A program made the translations under genes and the position numbers. Positions 52,914 through 63,392 of a stretch of 64,000 nt of DNA are shown piece by piece (the first letter of the stretch is position 1; every line of letters starts with the position of its first letter). The DNA comes from Theocolax elegans (taxonomy: Eukaryota > Arthropoda > Insecta > Hymenoptera > Cerocephalidae), in assembly GCA_026168455.1 (NCBI GenBank), contig CM047429.1, forward strand, positions 9,761,125 to 9,825,124. Direction: 5' to 3'. Below the pieces are notes generated by a model. The model did not search any database. It worked only from the letters and a program-made list of their open reading frames with translations, and had not been told where the DNA came from.

Positions 52914-53419
52914 GCGTTAATGCCTGCTGCATTATCAGAAAACGGTCTCGATTCACCCGTCGGCATAGGCACTCTACCATGTGTAGTCACATTTCCCTCT
53001 TCTTCCTGAATGGGGGTTATGTGCTCACTTGTTGGTCTATCGTCTGACAACTCAGACTCTATAGACCTGTCGGTACCAGAAAGTATCACACTACCTCTTC
53101 TGGAACGCTTTTGGTGCCTCTGCCAGAACTGTGGACAAGCTAAGGGCTTTGTCGCTGGTTGGGCAGAAGTATCCTCGTCGTAATTGGGATACCAAGGCAC
53201 GTCAATTTGAGGATCATAACACTTGATCCTATGTCTTAGAAGGCGCTCTCTACACACAAACTCTTCGCTATTTGCATTAAGGTGCAAACGATCGAGCTGG
53301 GCGTAGATCTCCTCCAAAGGAAGTGATCTGATGTCCTTTTTAATGTTATCTCTGATGTTAGAATTAAGTCTAATAACATCGTACTGTATATTAATCATTA
53401 CAATAATGGAGGGTGACAA
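52754..53419 (-). CDS. GYP-A Gag N-terminal part
   Basis: A 221-residue frame starting at 53419. It has a helical segment LPLEEIYAQLDRLHLN followed by CRERLLRHRIKCYDP that resembles a SAP-type nucleic-acid-binding fold (inference). A polar Ser/Thr/Asp tail follows. It ends where the duplication breaks the frame. No 5' LTR or leader is recognised upstream. Confidence 0.6.
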   Translation of the reverse strand: MSPSIIVMINIQYDVIRLNSNIRDNIKKDIRSLPLEEIYAQLDRLHLNANSEEFVCRERLLRHRIKCYDPQIDVPWYPNYDEDTSAQPATKPLACPQFWQRHQKRSRRGSVILSGTDRSIESELSDDRPTSEHITPIQEEEGNVTTHGRVPMPTGESRPFSDNAAGINAEAAIPTANVPTSRQSTVSTATHTGLGETHAINPPHTSHRDQRNSLVGNHNPV

Positions 53420-54159
53420 TTATCAAATAAATAATATTATGATTTATATCATTTCATGTCATAATTGTATACGAACACTTATATCCAGCGTATGATTAAA
53501 TGAAATAAACGCAATTTTTAAATAAGTACCTAATTTCCACGCAACTACACAATCACTTGCGTTCAAGCAGTACTTTGGGTTTCTACCCTTAAAATAGATA
53601 TATTTAAAAAAAGAAGTATTCATACTGACATTAAATTAAAGATAATATTTTCCGATAATTATGTGATGGAGTCACTCGACCGTAAAACCGCTTTATCATT
53701 TTGTGCTGGAGCTACAACGTACTAAACCAAAAAATGTGCATTTACGTTTAACCCATTCATACCGTAGCGGCTAATAGAGCCAAATTTGATCATAACGCTA
53801 TAAAAAATGTAAAAAAAATATTCTAAATATATAAAAATATAAATAAAAATCTATATAAATCTTATGATATGAGGATTTGTTGCGAATTTATTGCGTCGGA
53901 AACAATTTAATTGCTCTAGGCATTTCCGAGATAAAGCGATGGAACCAACTTCAATCTTAAGCTAGCCCGGCCAATGGTGTACACCTTGGCCCCTAATTAA
54001 TGTCTTTGATTGGTCGAAACGGTAGAATTTGTTGCTAATTTATTCCTTTTCAACGACTCATTACAAAAAATCTAAAAGTTAATTAAAAGGTTAATATCGA
54101 AAATCAACAATCCGCGAATTTTCGAAATGTGCGCAATATGTGATATGGCACAAAAATCA
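53420..54159. other. Gene-free AT-rich spacer
   Basis: No ORF or element end recognised between GYP-A and the satellite-like tract. Confidence 0.4.
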
Positions 54160-55507
54160 ATAGACTATAATTAATTACTAACTTATTACTAACAATTGTC
54201 CACGAAAATAATTTTATTGTAGTTCAATGCGGAATGGATGAATAATACCGATTTCTTACAATATCATTACGTATCGTCAGAATCTGGTCCAAAATTATCG
54301 TGATATTACGTGAACAATGAAAAAATATTTTTTTAGCAGTAGTAAATATATGATTATAGTTGATTTCGGGATAGTTTAACAATATGTACAGTTTATGACA
54401 TAAATGCAATAAATAATACCAATTTTTTGCAAAATCAGTACTGGTCGTCACAAACCGGATTGGATGATAATTTGTAACCGTAAATTGAAATATCTTCTTT
54501 TCCTAGTATTAAAAATGTGTGTGTAATCATTCTGTCCTAGTTTACCAATAAGTTCAGTATTTGACTCAGAATTGAGGACTAATATCGATTTCCTACAATA
54601 TCGTTTCTTATCGTCAGAATCTGGTCTCGGTAATATTGTGTAAACGTCAGAATTATCTATTTGTGGCAGAAATAAACGTATGATTATGGTAGATTACGCC
54701 ATAATTTGTCAATCTGTTCAATATGTGGCGCGGAAACAAAAAAAAACCAATTTCTATCAGTAACACTAGAGGTCGTGAAAATACGGTTATGATGATATTA
54801 AGTAAACACTAATATCTATATTCTATGTATTAAAATTCATCCGTTCTCCGGTGTCCATCCTCCGGCGGGCGGTGTCCGGTGTCCGGTACCCCTTAAGATG
54901 TAAGAATGAAGAGTATGTGTGGAGTGGAAGGGTTAACGCTGATTTTTCGGGAATTTCTAAGTTATTCCGGGATAACTCTATGTATTACGGGATTTCCTGG
55001 ATATTTCGGGAATTCTGAGGTATTCCGGGATAACTATACTAATTACGGGATTGCTTGTAAATTATTCTTTTTTATCAGTAGTAAACGTATCATTCTGGTA
55101 GATTTCGCTATGTTTTATCAATATGTACAATTTATGACGCAAGTGAGACAAATAGTAAGAATTTCTTGTAAAATCAATACTGTTTTTCATAAACCGGGTT
55201 GGGCGATAATTTGTAACCGAGAATCGAAATATCTTCTTTTTCTAGTATTAAAAATGTGACTATTATCTATCTTGCTCTAGTATACAAATCCGTTCAATGT
55301 TTGTCGCAAATGCAATGAATAATTCCGATTTGTTACAATATTATTTTGGTCGTCAGAGTCTTCAAGATTTCTTGATGTTTTACTTAACTATATCAATATA
55401 TCTATGATTTACTTTCCATGTAACAAGTGCAAGCTAAGTTAGAACTCTATTGCTCTAAAATTTATTGTGGCTCATTGTATAGGAGTATGTGACGTGTCCA
55501 CTGGGGT
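54160..55507. repeat. Satellite-like tract, ~340-370-bp diverged units
   Basis: CGATTTC.TACAATATC, followed by ATCGTCAGAATCTGG, recurs at 54247, 54584 and (diverged) 55318. AAAATCAGTACTGG / AAAATCAATACTG, followed by CATAAACCGG, recurs at 54431 and 55166. Spacing of 337 and ~735 fits a unit of about 340-370 bp. The last unit is repeated at the far right of the window. Confidence 0.6.
55168..55507 (+). repeat. Left copy of a ~339-bp direct repeat
   Basis: From AAATCAATACTGTTTTTC to GACGTGTCCACTGGGG, almost identical to 63594-63932. The two copies flank the GYP-B array. Confidence 0.9.
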
Positions 55508-56106
55508 TTCTTGAATTCTGGAATACTGGAATCTGGAACAGCTTTTCATTAGAGTTAATCTGTGTAACCGTGTAACACGCTGAGTGTGTAATTATTACTT
55601 TTCCGATAACTAAATTACTTTATTCGATTCGAATTACGTGTGACTGGCTTACGAACTCTTATCACGCTCGCTTTCCGACCAATTCCGAAATTCGCGACAT
55701 TCATAACCCAAACTAACATGAAACAATCATCCCAAAAAAATGTATTAGAATAGAAAACTTTCATTCATTACTAACCTGGTGAGTTGCTTTCCTCCGTCGA
55801 AAGTGGCTTTACATCGAGATTAAATAATGACATGAATTTAGCTATAATAATGAAACTATTATGAATAACTTATAGTGAATCAAACACATTATTTGGTTTT
55901 CTTTATTAATTCATTCTTTAACAATTAAAAATTTATTCATTATGCTTTGTGAAGTTTGTATGTATTTCGAAATTATCAATTGTACTAAACTAACATTGGG
56001 TGTACATTTTCTCTATTTTTGGGAATGGTGTGGGTCTGAAGGGAGTAAAATACAATTCACATTTCAATAGTTTTATTTATTTAATAAAATAATATAAAAA
56101 TTTACA
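55508..56106 (-). repeat. Presumed 3' LTR region of GYP-B
   Basis: On the minus strand a polypurine tract AGGGGAG (56107-56113) is followed by TGTAAATTTTT, a plausible LTR start at 56106. The inner limit is firm only as far as this signal; the outer limit is unknown because no second LTR is seen. It contains AATAAA-type signals on the minus strand near 56070-56085. Confidence 0.45.
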
Positions 56107-56111
56107 CTCCC

Positions 56112-57257
56112 CTATTTGGGGTGAATCCTCAGGGCGTGTACCCATTCGTCGTGGCACTCCGGGCAGGCCTCAATGGTCGTCCCGGTCCTGCCACATCCGC
56201 GGCAAAACTTGATCCTTGCCTCCGGACACCTCTGCCAACTGTCGTTCCTGCTTCCACAGTTCCAGCATCCCTGCCTTCTACGGCCACTGTACGCCGTTGG
56301 ACGTGGGGCCAAGGTGCTGGACACGGCGAGGTTCTGGGCCGGAAGCATCCAGGTTCGCTGGGATCGTCTGGTGGGTGTTAGGGATCTGGTGCTGGATGGT
56401 GAGGGGAATTGGGGGGGTGGGGAAATTTTCAGGGACAAGAGTGATGGGATAGTTGGGGAAACCGGTCCCGTACGGCGTTCTTCGGGAGGTGGGGTGGTTT
56501 GACGGGGTGCTGGAGGGGCGATTTGGATAGGGGCCAATAGGGGTGGGGGCAATCCAGAAAGGGTAAGGGAAGGGGTATACGGGATAGGGATAGGGACAAA
56601 ATGCACGATGCGCATTGCATGGTCTTGGGAGGGGTCGTGGTACACTTGGGTAATGGGTCTGGGGAATGCGGGAAGGGGGTCGGGAGATTGCGGCGCAAGG
56701 GGTTGGGGACGGGTCACAGGGAATGGTGCTGGATGGGAATGGGACTGGGAGGTTGGTGCTGGATGGGGTTGGTGAGATGGTGCTGGAGGGGGCTGTGGTG
56801 CTGGATGGGGTTGGGGTTGAGGGACTGGTGCTGGAGGAGGCGGTGGATTCACCGGGACTTGCTGTTGCTCGTAGGGCGCAGGCGGCTTTCCGTGGCCGAC
56901 CTCGACGCCTTGGAGATCTCTCGCCACCGGCTCCCTCGTCTGGCTCCTTCCTCTTCCCCGTGGTTGCGGGGGCCTGTGCCGAGGGACGCTTTCGCCGTAG
57001 TGGCTCGGCGTCTCCGTCACATCCGCCCGATATGGCACGTAACCCCGGTACCGATACCCTTCCGGACTCTTTTCCCTCTTCGGAAGCGTCCGTTGAGGCA
57101 CCGGGGACGGTGGAGCTGGAGGTGTCGCTGGGGTGGGTAGCGTTGCTACGTTTTGGGGAGGCGGGTAGATCGGCGCCTCGCCCATCAGAGGACGTCGCAC
57201 TGCCGACGTTCCGCCTCTTCCTCCCCTTCCTCGTAGGCTGCTTCGCCATTGTAACAT
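56112..57257 (-). CDS. Pro-rich zinc-knuckle ORF downstream of integrase (copy C)
   Basis: A 381-residue frame starting MLQWRSSLRGRGGRGG. It has long Pro/Gln/His-rich stretches and ends with two Cys clusters: CWNCGSRNDSWQRC and CRGCGRTGTTIEAC, then CPEC. These resemble the last knuckle of GYP-A Gag but have Asp or Thr where His is usual. Zinc knuckles normally sit in Gag upstream of pol; here they lie 3' of integrase. About 980 nt overlap the integrase-tail frame (56278-57954), and both stay open. The product may bind nucleic acid (inference). The polypurine tract overlaps its stop. Confidence 0.65.
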   Translation of the reverse strand: MLQWRSSLRGRGGRGGTSAVRRPLMGEAPIYPPPQNVATLPTPATPPAPPSPVPQRTLPKREKSPEGYRYRGYVPYRADVTETPSHYGESVPRHRPPQPRGRGRSQTREPVARDLQGVEVGHGKPPAPYEQQQVPVNPPPPPAPVPQPQPHPAPQPPPAPSHQPHPAPTSQSHSHPAPFPVTRPQPLAPQSPDPLPAFPRPITQVYHDPSQDHAMRIVHFVPIPIPYTPSLTLSGLPPPLLAPIQIAPPAPRQTTPPPEERRTGPVSPTIPSLLSLKISPPPQFPSPSSTRSLTPTRRSQRTWMLPAQNLAVSSTLAPRPTAYSGRRRQGCWNCGSRNDSWQRCPEARIKFCRGCGRTGTTIEACPECHDEWVHALRIHPK

Positions 57258-58502
57258 CTGGAATAGAAATGGGATTGATATTTACCTTTCGGGGCGGAAT
57301 GTATCGCTTAATATCCTCTATGGATATTTCAGTTCTTTTCTTTGTATCGTCATCTTCTACGATATAAACAGTAGGGGATTTAATTTCGACTTCTGTTGCT
57401 GGACCTACAAATTTCGGAGCCTGTTTGGCTGCAAAATTTCCTTCTGCAGAAGATTGAACACGATTTAATCTAACTATTTTATCTCCTATCTGGTAAGTAA
57501 TATCCCTTCTATTCCTGTTATAATATTTGGCTTGCCTAGCAGTGGCTTTATCCATATGATGTTTAACTAGATCGTGAAGAGCTGGAAGTCTCTTCATACG
57601 ATCTGACCACTTTTCTGAGTCTTCAGGAAGGATAGGAATGGGATTCTCGAGGTGCTTTCGGATTAGGATGGATGGGTCCGGATTTCTACCCAAATTCATA
57701 AACGCTGGTGTTGTTTTAAGCGACGAGTGAATCGTTGTATTTAAAGCGAAACAAAATTCCTTTAAATGCAGATCCCACTCTTTATGATCTTCAGCTAAAA
57801 AGCTGTTAATCATAGGCTTTAAATTACGGTTTACTCGCTCTACCGGATTCGCTTGGGGTCTATAAGGCTGTGTGGTAGTTTGCTTAATACCGTAAGCATC
57901 TAAGCGTTCAGACATTAATTTATTGGCAAATTCAGTCCCATTATCTGTCAACAAAAACTTAGGTCATCCCCATCGGTTTATGATCAAATCCTCAAAAGCT
58001 TGCCATACACTTTTAGCGTCTGCCTTCCTAAGTGGCTGAATTTCTACGTAACGAGTGAATAAATCTTCAAAAACAATTACGTATCTGAAACCTCGTTTAG
58101 ATTTTGGCTTCGGGCCCATAATATCGGCAGCCACAACTTTCCATGGTCCCTCGATATTTCTTTCGCCCATTAGCCCTGCCGGGGGCAATTGGCAACTTTT
58201 GTGGATTTGACATTCATGACACGATCGGACATAACAAGAGGTATCGTAAAATAACCTGGCCAATAATAATAAGTCGCAAGACGTGCGTAAGTTTTTTCTA
58301 TGCCTAAATGTCCTGAATGAGGAGTATTATGGGCTTCGAAAAGAGCTTGGGGTCTGTTTGATGCTGGAAGAACTAATTTCCACGCATCCAAATCAGGGAA
58401 CAATGGATCGACTAATGGGTTTGGACGATGTGCGTAAAGAAAACCACTCTCGATTTTAAAATCGGGATACTTAGCTGGAAATTTCCGTACGTTCTCCATT
58501 TT
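56278..58502 (-). pseudogene. GYP-B copy C: HHCC, integrase and AT-hook tail
   Basis: Frame 58170-58553 begins in copy B's tail and enters the HHCC region. One shift leads to 57964-58263 (VAADIMGPKP, FEDLFTRYV). A TGA at 57961-57963 follows. Then 56278-57954 has LTDNGTEF, NPVERVNR and the C-terminal domain (YNRNRRDITYQIGDK). The tail contains RRRGRPRKA, an AT-hook-like core, followed by Ser/Thr/Pro-rich sequence. The stop codon corresponds to TGC in copy B, so it is a nonsense change. Confidence 0.8.
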
Positions 58503-60547
58503 GGGTAATGGGTCTGGGGAATGCGGGAAGGGGGTCGGGAGATTGCGGCGCAAGGGGTTGGGGACGGGTCACAGGGAATGGTGCTGGATGGGAATGGGAC
58601 TGGGAGGTTGGTGCTGGATGGGGTTGGTGAGATGGTGCTGGAGGGGGCTGTGGTGCTGGATGGGGTTGGGGTTGAGGGACTGGTGCTGGAGGAGGCGGTG
58701 GATTCACCGGGACTTGCTGTTGCTCGTAGGGCGCAGGCGGCTTTCCGTGGCCGACCTCGACGCCTTGGAGGTCTCTCGCCACCGGCTCCCTCGTCTGGCT
58801 CCTTCCTCTTCCCCGTGGTTGCGGGGGCCTGTGCCGCGGGACGCTTTCGCCGTAGTGGCTCGGCGTCTCCGTCACATCCGCCCGGTACGGCACGTAACCC
58901 CGGTACCGATACCCTCCGGACTCTTTTCCCTCTTCGGAAGCGTCCGTTGAGGCACCGGGGACGGTGGTGCTGGAGGTGTCGCTGGGGTGGGTAGCGTTGC
59001 TACGTTTTGGGGAGGTGGGTAGATCGGCGCCTCGCCCATCAGAGGTCGTCGAACTGCCGACGTTCCGCCTCTTCCTCCCCTTCCTCGTAGGCTGCTTCGC
59101 CGTTGTAACATCTGGAATAGAAATGGGATTGATATTTACCTTTCGGGGCGGAATGTATCGCTTAATATCCTCTATGGATATTTCAGTTCTTTTCTTTGTA
59201 TCGTCATCTTCTACGATATAAACAGTAGGGGATTTAATTTCGACTACTGTTGCTGGACCTACAAATTTCGGAGCCTGTTTGGCTGCAAAATTTCCTTCTG
59301 CAGAAGATTGGACACGATTTAATCTAACTATTTTATCTCCTATCTGGTAAGTAATATCCCTTCTATTCCTGTTATAATATTTGGCTTGCCTAGCAGTGGC
59401 TTTATCCATATGATGTTTAACTAATCGTGAAGAGCTGGAAGTCTCTTCATACGATCTGACCACTTTTCTGAGTCTTCAGGAAGGATAGGAATGGGATTTC
59501 GAGGTGCTTTCGGATTAGGATGGATGGTTCCGGATTTCTACCCAAATTCATAAACGCTGGTGTTGTTTTAAGCGACGAGTGAATCGTTGTATTTAAAGCG
59601 AAACAAAATTCCTTTAAATGCAGATCCCACTCTTTATGATCTTCAGCTAAAAAGCTGTTAATCATAGGCTTTAAATTACGGTTTACTCGCTCTACCGGAT
59701 TCGCTTGGGGTCTATAAGGCGTGTGGTAGTTTGCTTAATACCGTAAGCATCTAAGCGTTCAGACATTAATTTATTGGCAAATTCAGTCCCATTATCTGTC
59801 AACAAAAACTTAGGGCATCCCCATCGGTTTATGATCAAATCTCAAAAGCTTGCCATACACTTTTAGCGTCTGCCTTCCTAAGTGGCTGAATTTCTACGTA
59901 ACGAGTGAATAAATCTTCAAAAACAATTACGTATCTGAAACCTCGTTTAGATTTTGGCTTCGGGCCCATAATATCGGCAGCCACAACTTTCCATGGTCCC
60001 TCGATATTTCTTTCGCCCATTAGCCCTGCCGGGGGCAATTGGCAACTTTTGTGGATTTGACATTCATGACACGATCGGACATAACAAGAGGTATCGTAAA
60101 AATAACCTGGCCAATAATAATAAGTCGCAAGACGTGCGTAAGTTTTTTCTATGCCTAAATGTCCTGATGAGGAGTATTATGGGCTTCGAAAAGAGCTTGG
60201 GGTCTGTTTGATGCTGGAAGAACTAATTTCCACGCATCCAAATCAGGGAACAATGGATCGACTAATGGGTTTGGACGATGTGCGTAAAGAAAACCACTCT
60301 CGATTTTAAAATCGGGATACTTAGCTGGAAATTTCCGTACGTTCTCCATTTTTCGTATGTACCATGGATCATCTATGTGAGTCGGAACTACAGCTGCTAC
60401 TTCTGACTCTTCCCACGCTCTTGATAAAGCGTCCGGAACTTGATGCAAAGCACCTTTACGATGTACAAATTTGATATCGTAATTTTGTAGCGCTGTATTC
60501 CATCGTGACAGTCGGCCTGCAGGGTCTTTGAGATTATTTAACCACGA
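58503..60547 (-). pseudogene. GYP-B copy B: RNase H end to Pro-rich tail
   Basis: Frame 60155-60586 has the last RNase H part (SRWNTALQNYDIKFVHRKGA) and the linker. Frame 59835-60038 has the integrase start. At 59812 the codon after RWG is TGC, so no stop exists here, unlike A and C. One-base deletions near 59418, 59500, 59720, 59841 and 60167 break the frame. From 59463 the C-terminal frame passes directly into the Pro-rich frame (ESGGYRYRGY) because one base is missing relative to copy C, fusing two frames that overlap in C. It ends at 58503. Confidence 0.75.
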
Positions 60548-60941
60548 TCGTGAAGAGCTGGAAGTCTCTTCATACGATCTGACCACTTTCTGAGTCTTCA
60601 GGACGGATAGGAATTGGGATTCTTCGAGGTCTTTCGGATTAGGATGGATTGGGTCCGGATTTTCTACCCAAATTTCATAAACGTGGTGTTGTTTTAAGCG
60701 ACGAGTGAATCGTTGTATTTAAAGCGAAACAAAATTCCTTTAAATGCAGATCCCACTCTTTATGATCTTCAGCTAAAAAGCTGTTAATCATAGGCTTTAA
60801 ATTACGGTTTACTCGCTCTACCGGATTCGCTTGGGGTCTATAAGGCTGTGTGGTAGTTTGCTTAATACCGTAAGCATCTAAGCGTTCAGACATTAATTTA
60901 TTGGCAAATTCAGTCCCATTATCTGTCAACAAAAACTTAGG
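60548..60941 (-). pseudogene. GYP-B copy A: integrase second half, truncated
   Basis: Continues copy A after the TGA: LTDNGTEF and NPVERVNR are open to 60675. Then about 90 bp (60590-60690) contain around eight single-base differences or indels relative to copies B and C, which abolish the frame. The copy ends at LPALHD-type sequence joined to RNase H sequence of copy B. Confidence 0.7.
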
Positions 60942-63392
60942 TCATCCCCATCGGTTTATGATCAAATCCTCAAAAGCTTGCCATACACTTTTAGCGTCTG
61001 CCTTCCTAAGTGGCTGAATTTCTACGTAACGAGTGAATAAATCTTCAAAAACAATTACGTATCTGAAACCTCGTTTAGATTTTGGCTTCGGGCCCATAAT
61101 ATCGGCAGCCACAACTTTCCATGGTCCCTCGATATTTCTTTCGCCCATTAGCCCTGCCGGGGGCAATTGGCAACTTTTGTGGATTTGACATTCATGACAC
61201 GATCGGACATAACAAGAGGTATCGTAAAAATAACCTGGCCAATAATAATAAGTCGCAAGACGTGCGTAAGTTTTTTCTATGCCTAAATGTCCTGAATGAG
61301 GAGTATTATGGGCTTCGAAAAGAGCTTGGGGTCTGTTTGATGCTGGAAGAACTAATTTCCACGCATCCAAATCAGGGAACAATGGATCGACTAATGGGTT
61401 TGGACGATGTGCGTAAAGAAAACCACTCTCGATTTTAAAATCGGGATACTTAGCTGGAAATTTCCGTACGTTCTCCATTTTTCGTATGTACCATGGATCA
61501 TCTATGTGAGTCGGAACTACAGCTGCTACTTCTGACTCTTCCCACGCTCTTGATAAAGCGTCCGGAACTTGATGCAAAGCACCTTTACGATGTACGAATT
61601 TGATATCGTAATTTTGTAGCGCTGTATTCCATCGTGACAGTCGGCCTGCAGGGTCTTTGAGATTATTTAACCATAAAAGACTGAAATGGTCTGTTATTAC
61701 GGTAAACTGTTCTCCTTGAAGATACCCTTTAAGCCTATCTGCTGACCACAGAACCGCTAAACACTCTTTTTCAGTTACAGTGTAATTGCGTTCTGCTTTG
61801 GTCATTGTTCTACTCACATAGTAGATTGGATGTTCCTCCCCATCAATTACTTGCGTAAGCACACCTGCTATCGCGTAATTGCTTGCGTCCGTCTGCAACG
61901 TAAAGGGTAAGGTGAGATTGGGTCGTGCTAGAATGGGTGCTTGAGTAAGGGATATTTTCAGTTTTTCAAAGGCTGTCTGTTGCTCTGCATCCCAGTGCCA
62001 ACGAACACCTTTTCTAGTTAACTGAGTAAGGGGATTTTTTATTTCGGATAGATTCGGGATAAACCGGGAATACCATCCGATCATCCCTTGGAATCTGCGG
62101 AGTTGCTTGAGGTTTGTGGGTGCTGGATATTCGATTACGGGTTTAGTTTTGTCGGGATCAGTACACAGACCATGTTCATTTACAACATAACCAAGATATT
62201 TTACTTCGGCACAGCAAAATTCTGACTTATCTCGATTAAGTTGTAAATTCACTTCTTTTAACGCCTTCAGTACTTTACTTAACCAGAAAACATGATCTTT
62301 AAACGTTTGGGTCACAATAATTATATCGTCTAAGTACACGAAAACATGTGGTTCCCAATCTGGTTTGATTAGTTTTTCCATGATCTTTTGGAAAGTATCT
62401 GGAGCGTTTGTTAAGCCGTAGGGCATTCTCTTGAAGTGGTGTAGGCCTCGTCCCGGTATGCCAAATGCAGTTATTTCTTTACTGCCTTCTTCCAGTAAAA
62501 TCTGATGATAAGCTTGCGACAAATCTAATTTTGAGATACACTTTGCTCCTCTTAACTTATCTAGTATATCATCCATATTTTTTAATGGATAAGCAAATCT
62601 TTTTGTTACTTTATTGACCTGCCGATAGTCAATACAAAATCGGTATTTGCCGTCAGCTTTTGGTACTATTACTGGGCAACTACACCAAGGACTCTCTGAT
62701 GGTTCTATTATGTCTTCTTTTAACATACGGTCTACCTCTTCTTGCCCTGCTTTTAACATCTTTGCTGAGTACTTCCTCATCCTTTGTCTTATAGGCTCGT
62801 GACCCTGGACATCTATTTTGTGGTAAGCCAAAGTTGTCGCACCAAGTGTTTTCGGGGTTTTCGGGATAAGACTGTCTAGAACCTTTTTTATTTCTTTTTC
62901 CTCTTCTTCTGACGCTTGACGAAGGCCATCTATAGTAGCTAGTGCTGGAAGGTAGCTGGAATCTTGCCCATAGGGATAAAACTGATGAACTTCCCCTGCT
63001 GGTGTCCACCATGTGTCGTTTCCGAAGTCTATCTTGAGTTCAAATAAACGTTTGAAATCAATTCCCAAGATACACTCGTACTGCAGTCCATCTGCTACTC
63101 GGAAAGGTAAGGTTTTCTCAATTCCATCGATACTAACCGTTACGTCTAATTTTCCTTCCACAGGAACTGATATCCCATTGGCTACGCTTACGGCGCCCTT
63201 GCAAGGTTTAAATTTCCCGCTAAACTGTTTTCCTAAACCTTTTCCTATATAGGAATAAACAGATCCGGCGTCTAAAAGTCCTATCATCTTTCTTCCGTGT
63301 AGTTCTATCGAGAAAAACAACCTAGGCTCAAGCTTACCTAACGGATGCCTTTGGATGAGTGAATCTGGTGATAAGACAGCGGTTGAAAACAT
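60942..63392 (-). CDS. GYP-B Pol, main frame (copy A)
   Basis: An 816-residue frame, the best preserved pol in the window. Protease: RKMIGLLDAGSVYSYIGKG with Asp41 in a D-A-G triplet, and ECILGIDF. RT: IIEPSESPWCSCPVIV, SKLDLSQAYHQI and VFVYLDDIIIV near residue 355. RNase H: TDASNYAIAGVL, TEKECLAVLW and TDHFSLLWL. HHCC: HSGHLG.. CHEC. Integrase: VAADIMGPKP. It ends at TGA after RWG, where copy B has TGC. Upstream of Met the frame continues to about 63590 through short repeats (SHPAP, KKKRKNSSPAP). No gag is present on the 5' side before the direct repeat at 63594. Confidence 0.9.
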   Translation of the reverse strand: MFSTAVLSPDSLIQRHPLGKLEPRLFFSIELHGRKMIGLLDAGSVYSYIGKGLGKQFSGKFKPCKGAVSVANGISVPVEGKLDVTVSIDGIEKTLPFRVADGLQYECILGIDFKRLFELKIDFGNDTWWTPAGEVHQFYPYGQDSSYLPALATIDGLRQASEEEEKEIKKVLDSLIPKTPKTLGATTLAYHKIDVQGHEPIRQRMRKYSAKMLKAGQEEVDRMLKEDIIEPSESPWCSCPVIVPKADGKYRFCIDYRQVNKVTKRFAYPLKNMDDILDKLRGAKCISKLDLSQAYHQILLEEGSKEITAFGIPGRGLHHFKRMPYGLTNAPDTFQKIMEKLIKPDWEPHVFVYLDDIIIVTQTFKDHVFWLSKVLKALKEVNLQLNRDKSEFCCAEVKYLGYVVNEHGLCTDPDKTKPVIEYPAPTNLKQLRRFQGMIGWYSRFIPNLSEIKNPLTQLTRKGVRWHWDAEQQTAFEKLKISLTQAPILARPNLTLPFTLQTDASNYAIAGVLTQVIDGEEHPIYYVSRTMTKAERNYTVTEKECLAVLWSADRLKGYLQGEQFTVITDHFSLLWLNNLKDPAGRLSRWNTALQNYDIKFVHRKGALHQVPDALSRAWEESEVAAVVPTHIDDPWYIRKMENVRKFPAKYPDFKIESGFLYAHRPNPLVDPLFPDLDAWKLVLPASNRPQALFEAHNTPHSGHLGIEKTYARLATYYYWPGYFYDTSCYVRSCHECQIHKSCQLPPAGLMGERNIEGPWKVVAADIMGPKPKSKRGFRYVIVFEDLFTRYVEIQPLRKADAKSVWQAFEDLIINRWG

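Larger units (their letters stand above)
44899..53419 (-). mobile_element. Ty3/Gypsy element GYP-A, degraded
   Basis: On the minus strand the order is Gag, protease, RT, RNase H, integrase, an extra 3' ORF, polypurine tract, and an LTR-like end at 44900-45312. Two frameshifts and two stops break pol, and gag contains an internal tandem duplication. No 5' LTR or primer-binding site is visible beyond 53419, so the left end in element sense is truncated. Integrase keeps all three catalytic acidic residues. Confidence 0.9.

Noticed and set aside
56601..57367. Long plus-strand open frames (179 and 233 codons) opposite the GYP-B tail
   Set aside because: They lie antisense to Pro/Ser-rich GC-rich coding sequence where stops are rare on all strands. 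The Gly/Trp-rich translation and an equivalent copy at 58501-58994 mark them as shadows.
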